Shown here: positions 31,535 through 37,960 of the stretch, in pieces
Position numbering within the stretch: the stretch's first letter is position 1
Layout of the letters: every line of letters begins with the position of its first letter
Assembly: GCA_943326765.2 (NCBI GenBank)
Contig: CALPUN020000002.1
Coordinates: forward strand, 1-37,960
Direction: 5' to 3'
DNA: 37,960 bases
DNA from: Bifidobacterium breve
GTDB taxonomy: Bacteria; Bacteroidota; Bacteroidia; Flavobacteriales; Flavobacteriaceae
The notes under the pieces: generated by a model
What the model saw: the letters and a program-made list of their open reading frames with translations, nothing else
Database searches by the model: none
What the model was told of the DNA's origin: nothing
Translations under genes and position numbers: made by a program

Positions 31535-34366
31535 ATGCTAGATACCGAAAATACTATTGAAGTCTTAGGAGCACGGGTTCACAACCTCAAAAACATAGAC
31601 ATTTCTATTCCTAGAGAAAAATTGGTGGTCATCACCGGACTTTCGGGTTCCGGAAAATCGTCCTTAGCTTTTGATACTATTTACGCCGAAGGACAACGTC
31701 GGTATGTGGAAACGTTTTCTGCCTATGCCCGACAATTCCTGGGCGGATTGGAACGCCCGGATGTTGACAAAATTGACGGACTTTCCCCAGTAATTGCTAT
31801 CGAACAAAAAACGACCAGCAAAAGTCCACGTTCTACTGTGGGAACCATTACCGAAGTCTACGATTTCCTGCGATTGCTTTTTGCGCGTGCCGGAGAAGCC
31901 TTCAGCTACAACACTGGAGAAAAAATGGTGAGCTATAACGACGAGCAAATTAAGGCTTTGATTACCGAAAATTATATCGGAAAAAGAATCAATATTTTAG
32001 CGCCAGTCATTCGAGCAAGAAAAGGGCATTACGGCGAATTGTTTCAACAAATCGCCAAACAAGGTTTTCTAAAAGTACGCGTCAACGGTGAGGTTAAAGA
32101 CATTACGGTCGGAATGAAATTAGACCGCTACAAAACCCACGATATCGAAATTGTAATTGATCGAATGTTGGTGGAAGCAACACCCGAAAATGAAAAACGC
32201 TTGTCGGAAAGCATTCAAACTGCGATGTATCACGGTGAAAACATCTTGATGGTTTTGGAGCAAGACAGCAGTGAGATTCGTTTTTTTAGCCGGAATTTGA
32301 TGTGCCCATCCACTGGAATTTCCTATCAAAATCCGGAGCCGAATTTGTTTTCCTTCAACTCCCCAAAAGGCGCTTGCGAACACTGCAAAGGTTTGGGAAC
32401 CATTCACGAAATCAATCTAAAAAAGATCATTCCCAATCCGAAACTCTCTATTAAGAACGGAGGTTTTCTTCCGCTTGGCGAATATAAAAGCACTTGGATT
32501 TTCAAACAATTAGAAATTATTGGGGAAAAATTCGGATTCAAAATTACCGATGCCATTGAGTCGATTCCCGAAGAAGCCTTGGAAATGATTTTGCACGGTG
32601 GTAAAGAAAAATTCGCGGTCGAATCAAAAACACTAGGGATAACCAAAGAATATAAAATTGAGTTTGAAGGCATTTCGCATTTCATCAAAAATCAATTCGA
32701 CGAAAGCAGTTCCACGAGCATCAAACGCTGGGCAAAAGAGTTCATGGACGAAATTGAATGTCCGGTTTGCGAAGGCTCTCGTTTGAAAAAAGAAGCACTG
32801 TATTTTAAAATTGAAAATCAAAACATTCACGATTTATCGGGTATGGATATTTCCGATTTGACCGTTTGGTTTGACGAACTGGAAAAATCATTAACCGAAA
32901 AACAAAAACGCATCGGTACCGAAGTGATCAAAGAAATTAAAGATCGCTTGCACTTTTTAGTCAATGTTGGCCTCGATTATTTGTCGATCAACCGCAGTTC
33001 CAAATCCCTTTCGGGCGGTGAAGCACAACGCATTCGTTTGGCTACCCAAATAGGATCACAACTCGTGGGCGTGTTGTATATTTTAGACGAACCGAGTATT
33101 GGTTTGCATCAAAGAGACAATGACAAATTGATTCATTCCTTAGAGCAACTGCGCGATATTGGCAACTCGGTCATCGTAGTAGAACATGATAAAGACATGA
33201 TTCTTCGCGCTGATTATGTGATTGATATTGGACCTAAAGCAGGCAAATTCGGTGGTGAAATCATTAGTATCGGAACACCGGCAGAAACGTTACAACACCA
33301 TACGTTAACCGCACAATATTTAAATGGGGAACTGGAAATTGCAGTTCCAAAAAAACGCCGTGAAGGCAACGGAAAATTCCTAAAACTGACGGGTGCTACT
33401 GGAAACAACTTAAAAAACGTGAGTATCGAATTGCCATTAGGGCAACTCATTTGCGTCACTGGAGTTTCGGGCAGCGGCAAATCGACATTGATAAATGAAA
33501 CGCTGTACCCGATTTTGAATGCTTATTATTTCAATGGGGTCAAGAAACCGAAACCGTACAAAAAAATTGAAGGATTGGAGCATATCGACAAAGTGATTGC
33601 TATTGATCAAAGTCCGATTGGACGTACCCCGCGATCCAATCCAGCAACCTATACGGATGTGTTTTCTGAAATTCGCGCCCTTTATACGATGACTTCCGAA
33701 AGCATGATTCGGGGGTATAAAGCCGGACGTTTTAGTTTTAATGTGAAAGGCGGACGTTGTGAAACCTGCGAAGGTTCGGGCGTTCGAACGATAGAAATGA
33801 ACTTTCTACCCGATGTGTATGTGGAATGTGAAACCTGTCAAGGCAAGCGTTTCAATAGAGAAACATTGGAAATTCGGTACAAAGGCAAATCGATTTCGGA
33901 TGTGTTGAACATGACCGTTGACGAAGCCGTTCCTTTTTTTGAGAACATTCCGAAAATCTACCGCAAAATCAAAACCATTCAAGATGTTGGTTTGGGATAT
34001 ATTACGTTGGGGCAACAAAGCACGACGCTTTCGGGTGGCGAAGCACAGCGGATTAAATTGGCGGGGGAATTGGCTAAGAAAGATACGGGAAATACGTTTT
34101 ACATTTTGGACGAACCCACGACTGGATTGCATTTTGAAGACATTCGGGTGTTGATGGAAGTCATCAATAAATTAGTAGATAAAGGCAACACCATCTTAAT
34201 CATTGAACACAATATGGACGTGATTAAGTTGGCCGACTACATTATCGATATTGGTCCCGAAGGTGGAAAAGGCGGCGGTGAAGTTGTCGCGAAAGGAACT
34301 CCAGAGGAAATCGTGAAGAATAAAAAAAGCTATACGGCAGAGTTTTTGAAAAAAGAGTTATTTTAG
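31535..34366 (+). CDS. uvrA: Excinuclease ABC subunit A
   Basis: A 943-residue damage-recognition ATPase of nucleotide excision repair. It has two ABC modules: Walker [10 protein letters not shown] (about residues 35-43) and GVSGSGKST (about 645-653), signatures [12 protein letters not shown] and [12 protein letters not shown], and Walker [11 protein letters not shown] and [10 protein letters not shown]. Zinc modules are CEHC/CPVC and CETC...CETC ([18 protein letters not shown]). Length and domain order are complete. It has a good TTG/TAnnTTTG promoter and is flanked on both sides by inverted copies of the structured repeat. Confidence 0.97.
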   Translation: MLDTENTIEVLGARVHNLKNIDISIPREKLVVITGLSGSGKSSLAFDTIYAEGQRRYVETFSAYARQFLGGLERPDVDKIDGLSPVIAIEQKTTSKSPRSTVGTITEVYDFLRLLFARAGEAFSYNTGEKMVSYNDEQIKALITENYIGKRINILAPVIRARKGHYGELFQQIAKQGFLKVRVNGEVKDITVGMKLDRYKTHDIEIVIDRMLVEATPENEKRLSESIQTAMYHGENILMVLEQDSSEIRFFSRNLMCPSTGISYQNPEPNLFSFNSPKGACEHCKGLGTIHEINLKKIIPNPKLSIKNGGFLPLGEYKSTWIFKQLEIIGEKFGFKITDAIESIPEEALEMILHGGKEKFAVESKTLGITKEYKIEFEGISHFIKNQFDESSSTSIKRWAKEFMDEIECPVCEGSRLKKEALYFKIENQNIHDLSGMDISDLTVWFDELEKSLTEKQKRIGTEVIKEIKDRLHFLVNVGLDYLSINRSSKSLSGGEAQRIRLATQIGSQLVGVLYILDEPSIGLHQRDNDKLIHSLEQLRDIGNSVIVVEHDKDMILRADYVIDIGPKAGKFGGEIISIGTPAETLQHHTLTAQYLNGELEIAVPKKRREGNGKFLKLTGATGNNLKNVSIELPLGQLICVTGVSGSGKSTLINETLYPILNAYYFNGVKKPKPYKKIEGLEHIDKVIAIDQSPIGRTPRSNPATYTDVFSEIRALYTMTSESMIRGYKAGRFSFNVKGGRCETCEGSGVRTIEMNFLPDVYVECETCQGKRFNRETLEIRYKGKSISDVLNMTVDEAVPFFENIPKIYRKIKTIQDVGLGYITLGQQSTTLSGGEAQRIKLAGELAKKDTGNTFYILDEPTTGLHFEDIRVLMEVINKLVDKGNTILIIEHNMDVIKLADYIIDIGPEGGKGGGEVVAKGTPEEIVKNKKSYTAEFLKKELF

Positions 34367-34396
34367 CACGCTTGTTCTATTGTGAATTGAAAACGA

Positions 34397-34480
34397 GAGC
34401 CCTAGCCCAGATTGTAGCGGAAATCCTTTTGTGACGGGGTTCGGCACAAAAGATTGCAACGAAAAGCTGGAACCAGCTGC
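34397..34480 (+). repeat. Structured intergenic repeat, copy 2 (after uvrA)
   Basis: GAGCCCTAGCCCAGAT...ATCCTTTTGTG...GGTTCGGCACAAAAGAT...AAGCTGGAACCAGCTGC. It is in inverted orientation to copy 1 across uvrA. CTTTTGTG and CACAAAAG pair as a central stem and the terminal CAGCTGC region is itself palindromic. The rest of the 188-base gap after uvrA holds no gene. Confidence 0.7.
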
Positions 34481-34554
34481 TAATTCTTCGACTGTGATTA
34501 GGAACCAAAAAAATAGTACAACAACATAATTGTCAATGATTAATTAAAAAGAAG

Positions 34555-35283
34555 ATGAGATTAGAAGATTTTGATAATGACGAAGACAAAGTTATTCAAG
34601 ACAAGTTGAAACAAAAAACCTGGAACGAGATTCGAACCAATGACAGTTGGGCGATTTTTAAAATCATGTCGGAGTTCGTAAATGGGTATGAAAATATGGG
34701 TCGGATTGGACCTTGCGTATCAATTTTTGGATCGGCGCGCACCAAACCAGAAGATCCGTTTTATTTGTTAGCCGAAAAAATTGCGTTCAAAATCAGCAAA
34801 GCGGGGTATGGTGTAATTACGGGTGGCGGACCTGGCATTATGGAAGCGAGTAACAAAGGCGCCCATTTTGGTGGCGGGACTTCGGTGGGTTTGAATATCG
34901 AATTGCCTTTTGAGCAACATTTCAATCCTTATATTGATCGCGATAAGAATTTGAACTTCGATTATTTCTTTGTACGCAAAGTAATGTTCGTTAAATATTC
35001 ACAAGGTTTTGTAGTGATGCCCGGTGGTTTCGGAACTTTAGACGAAATGTTTGAAGCGATGACTTTAATTCAAACCAAGAAAATTGCGAAGTTTCCGATT
35101 ATCTTAGTGGGTACTGAATTTTGGTCGGGATTGATTGACTGGATCAAAACCGTTATGGTAGCACGCGAAAAAACGGTAAGTGAAAAAGACCTAGATCTGT
35201 TTAAAATCGTTGATACCGAGGACGAAGTATTGGATGTGTTGGATAAATTCTACAAAAAATACGATTTGAGTCCGAATTTCTAA
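34555..35283 (+). CDS. LOG-family protein (cytokinin riboside monophosphate phosphoribohydrolase-like)
   Basis: A 242-residue Rossmann-like protein with the family signature VVMPGGFGTLDEMFEAMT and the nucleotide-binding GGGPGIMEASNKGA. Family members (once called lysine decarboxylase-like) cleave nucleoside 5'-monophosphates to the base and ribose 5-phosphate. The N-terminal ~45 residues are charged and precede the domain, as usual in Bacteroidota members. The substrate in a non-plant-associated bacterium is uncertain. It is followed 47 bases later by the M1-like gene. Confidence 0.88.
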   Translation: MRLEDFDNDEDKVIQDKLKQKTWNEIRTNDSWAIFKIMSEFVNGYENMGRIGPCVSIFGSARTKPEDPFYLLAEKIAFKISKAGYGVITGGGPGIMEASNKGAHFGGGTSVGLNIELPFEQHFNPYIDRDKNLNFDYFFVRKVMFVKYSQGFVVMPGGFGTLDEMFEAMTLIQTKKIAKFPIILVGTEFWSGLIDWIKTVMVAREKTVSEKDLDLFKIVDTEDEVLDVLDKFYKKYDLSPNF

Positions 35284-35330
35284 ACAAAAACCTTGATTTC
35301 GTTTCGTTATTAATCTCATGCAAGAACTAA

Positions 35331-37960
35331 TTGAAATCACCTTTTAAAATATTCGTTAGTTTGCTGTTGTTACTCTCAACACAGCTATATGCGCAACACT
35401 TTTCGAAGTTGACGGTTGAAGTCGACTCTAAAAAGAACACCTTAAATGTGCTTCAGGAGCTCACCTATTACAACGAAACGAACGATACGTTGAGCAGCAT
35501 CTTGTTGAACGATTGGAACAATGCGTATTCCGATAAAAACTCGTTGTTGGGCCGGCGTTTTTCGGATGAATTTGTTCGAAGTTTTCACTTGGCCAAAGAA
35601 AAAGACCGCGGGAATACCAATACGATAACGATTATTGATGACGGCAATTTATTTTTAGATTGGTATCGGCCTGAGAAATATACCGATTTGATTGAAGTGC
35701 CGCTGCGAAAAAAAATGTTACCGCATGAAAAGCGAATATTTCACCTAACTTATTTTGTAAAAATTCCGAACTCTCGTTTCACCAAATACGGCTTCGACGA
35801 GCGGGGTAGCATGAATTTAAAAGATTGGTTTTTGACTCCGGCGCGTTATGAAAACCATGCGTTTGTGAGAAACAGTAATGCCAATTTAGATGACATCGCC
35901 AATGGCTTATCGGATTTTGAGTTAGGTATTAAAATTCCGAAAAATTATCTTTTGAATAGTGATTTGGATGATGTAAGCTCTCGAAAAGACTTGGAAAGTA
36001 TTTACTATACATTATCGGGTAAAAACAGAACCCATTTTAGCTTGTTTTTGGAGCCCAAGTCAGAGTTTTACAGCTACAAAAATGACGATATCAATGTGTT
36101 GACTAATTTACGTGAAAACCAATTAGATGACATTCAAAAAGCGATGGTCATTGACCGCGTAGTTAATTATGTTAAAGAGCAAATTGGAACCTATCCTAAT
36201 AAAAAGATTACGGTTTCGGAAGCTGATTATGAGCGGAATCCGTTTTACGGTTTGAATCAATTGCCATCGGTGATTAGTTTGTTTCCAGATGAGTTTTTGT
36301 TTGAATTGAAGTTTTTAAAAACGTACACAAACAATTATCTCAAAAACACGATTCACCTTGATCCGAGAAAAGACAACTGGATTTACGATGCAATTCAAGT
36401 ATATACGATGATGAATTATATCGACGAATACCATCCAAAAGTAAAAATGATGGGGAGCTTGGCGAAATACAAATTGTTGAAGAGTTTCAATTTGATTAAT
36501 TTGGATTTCAACGAGCAGTATAGTTATTATTACATGCTAATGGCACGAAAAAATTTAGACCAACCCTTGAGTAATTCTAAGGAAACGTTGATTCGATTCA
36601 ATGAAAAAATTGCTTCGAAATACCGAGCTGGTTTGAGTTTGAAATATTTAGACAATTATCTGAACGACAGTATCGTTCCCAAAACTATTCGGGAGTTTTA
36701 TTTGGCAAATACAGCCAAACCTACTTATTCGAACATGTTGGAACAGCTTCTAAAAAAGAATGCTCCTAAAAAAATTGATTGGTTTTTTACGACGATAATT
36801 AATTCGAGAGATTTGGTAGATTATAAGTTTGAAAACGTATCCAAAACCAATGACAGCGTTACCTTTACCATAAAAAACAAAACGGGCACTACAGTGCCGA
36901 TTCCTGTTTATGGAATCAAAGGCAAAAGTATTGTTTTTAAAAAATGGTTTGAAAACATTCAAAAAGACAGCACTTTTACAATTGAACGGCAGCAGGCAGA
37001 TAAGATCGTTTTAAATTACAAAAACGAAGTGCCAGAATACAATTTGAGGAACAATTGGAAATCAATACAAGGATTTTTGACTAGTAACCGACCTTTTAAG
37101 TTTGTCTTCATGAAGGATTTGGAAGATCCGTATTACAACCAAATTCTATATGTTCCGACGGTGGAATACAATTTGTATGACGGCTTGTATCCTGGAATTC
37201 GCTTTCACAACAAAAGCATTTTAGACAAACCTATTGTTTTTGATGCAAATCCGGCGTTTACTACGAATACGAATTCGGTGATTGGTAGCGCTTCGTTTTT
37301 GGTGAACCAGTACATTCGAGACAGTCGTTTGTACAACATTCGGTATGCGATTTCTACTTCTTATTACCATTACGCACAAGACGCTACTTATTTGAAAATA
37401 AACCCTTTAGTGTCGTTCTCCATTCGAGAAAAAAACATTCGAGACAACAGAAAACAAAGTATCGGAATGCGCTATAGTATCGTCCAAAAGGAGCGTTCTC
37501 AATTTGTAGAAAATACGGTGGAAGACAATTATTCGATTTTCAGTTTAACCTATTCAAATACCAAAAGCGAAATTACAAATCACGTGAATTTCTACAATAC
37601 CATGCAGTTGTCGAGTGGTTTTGGAAAAATATCTAGTGAAATTCAATTCCGAAAACTATTCAACAACAACCGTCAAATTAATTTGCGTTTGTTTGCTGGT
37701 AGTTTTTTATATAGTACTCTGAATAATTCCAACAGTTATAATTTCGGAATTGATGCGCCCAATGACTATTTGTTTGATTACAATTTGTTTGGACGATCGG
37801 AAAAATCAGGATTGTTCAGTCAGCAATTTTTAATGGCGGAAGGCGGCTTCAAATCGAAAGTAATTCCAAATTTGGCAAACCAATGGTTAGTAGCCACCAA
37901 TGGTAGTTTTAATGTATGGAATTGGGTTGAGTTGTATGGTGATTTGGGAATGGTAAAAAA
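35331..37960 (+). CDS. M1-peptidase-like protein fused to an outer-membrane barrel, 5' part (runs off the window)
   Basis: An open frame of over 870 codons from TTG 35331 to the window edge, absent from the track because it has no end here. LKSPFKIFVSLLLLLSTQLYAQ is a signal peptide; a stop codon lies directly before the TTG and no in-frame ATG is suitable, so TTG is the start. Residues ~20-600 resemble a gluzincin (M1) aminopeptidase: the early beta domain contains HLTYFVKIPNSRFTKYGF, and later FELKFLKTY...RKDNWIYDAIQVYTMMNYIDEYHP. The HExxH zinc motif is missing. From about residue 610 (YDGLYPGIRFHNKSI) alternating strands look like an outer-membrane barrel. A nine-codon ORF (ATG 35318) overlaps the start out of frame. 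It probably acts as a cell-surface binding protein rather than a protease; this is inference. Confidence 0.75.
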   Translation, partial: MKSPFKIFVSLLLLLSTQLYAQHFSKLTVEVDSKKNTLNVLQELTYYNETNDTLSSILLNDWNNAYSDKNSLLGRRFSDEFVRSFHLAKEKDRGNTNTITIIDDGNLFLDWYRPEKYTDLIEVPLRKKMLPHEKRIFHLTYFVKIPNSRFTKYGFDERGSMNLKDWFLTPARYENHAFVRNSNANLDDIANGLSDFELGIKIPKNYLLNSDLDDVSSRKDLESIYYTLSGKNRTHFSLFLEPKSEFYSYKNDDINVLTNLRENQLDDIQKAMVIDRVVNYVKEQIGTYPNKKITVSEADYERNPFYGLNQLPSVISLFPDEFLFELKFLKTYTNNYLKNTIHLDPRKDNWIYDAIQVYTMMNYIDEYHPKVKMMGSLAKYKLLKSFNLINLDFNEQYSYYYMLMARKNLDQPLSNSKETLIRFNEKIASKYRAGLSLKYLDNYLNDSIVPKTIREFYLANTAKPTYSNMLEQLLKKNAPKKIDWFFTTIINSRDLVDYKFENVSKTNDSVTFTIKNKTGTTVPIPVYGIKGKSIVFKKWFENIQKDSTFTIERQQADKIVLNYKNEVPEYNLRNNWKSIQGFLTSNRPFKFVFMKDLEDPYYNQILYVPTVEYNLYDGLYPGIRFHNKSILDKPIVFDANPAFTTNTNSVIGSASFLVNQYIRDSRLYNIRYAISTSYYHYAQDATYLKINPLVSFSIREKNIRDNRKQSIGMRYSIVQKERSQFVENTVEDNYSIFSLTYSNTKSEITNHVNFYNTMQLSSGFGKISSEIQFRKLFNNNRQINLRLFAGSFLYSTLNNSNSYNFGIDAPNDYLFDYNLFGRSEKSGLFSQQFLMAEGGFKSKVIPNLANQWLVATNGSFNVWNWVELYGDLGMVK

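Overview
The window looks like a chromosome segment of a low-GC Bacteroidota bacterium, most likely a Flavobacterium-like member of the Flavobacteriaceae. The grounds are: AT-rich intergenic DNA, starts without Shine-Dalgarno sequences, many Bacteroidota-type TAnnTTTG promoter elements 10-80 bases before genes, a clade II (Sec-exported, lipoprotein-type) NosZ, TonB receptors with carboxypeptidase-like domains, and two copies of a structured intergenic repeat of the kind common in Flavobacterium. The species cannot be named from this alone.

Bases 1-22300 form an anaerobic nitrogen-oxide respiration island. From left to right it holds: the 5' end of a TonB receptor (1-446, -); a probable copper-acquisition operon (868-4257, -) with a Cys/His/Met-rich small protein, a Met-rich YtkA-like lipoprotein and an OprC/NosA-like TonB receptor carrying the CxxxM and HxM copper motifs; a Crp/Fnr-family regulator translationally coupled to a heme-copper-oxidase-like membrane protein (4477-6302, +); a fasciclin lipoprotein (6369-6923, +); a NorC-like cytochrome and a divergent NorB-like subunit (7072-8830, +); an operon for the di-iron repair protein Ric, class III ribonucleotide reductase NrdD, a separate 51-residue glycyl-radical domain missing from the ORF track, and the activase NrdG (8820-12520, -); nadA-nadB (12683-15144, +); and a tightly packed nos operon, cytochrome c-nosZ-nosB-nosL-nosD-nosF-nosY-group III truncated globin-CopD-like protein (15139-22230, -).

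Five 14-bp palindromes of Crp/Fnr type (best form ATGATTTAAATCAT) lie before the regulator/copper divergent pair, the fasciclin gene, norCB, the ric-nrd operon and the nos operon. Each sits 28.5-30.5 bases upstream of a TAnnTTTG-like element, as expected for activation from about -42. I infer that the local Crp/Fnr protein runs the island as one regulon: copper uptake feeds NosZ, NorCB-like proteins, Ric and the globin handle NO, and NrdD/NrdG supply deoxynucleotides without oxygen.

Bases 22600-37960 are ordinary housekeeping or cell-envelope genes: a SIMPL protein, rhomboid protease, LpxL/HtrB-type acyltransferase, class V aminotransferase, phosphoglucosamine mutase-like enzyme, ACP phosphodiesterase, AlkD-like protein, ClC channel with CBS domains, uvrA (flanked by inverted copies of the structured repeat), a LOG-family protein, and the 5' part of a large M1-peptidase-like protein fused to an outer-membrane barrel. 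No tRNA, rRNA, CRISPR array or insertion sequence was seen.
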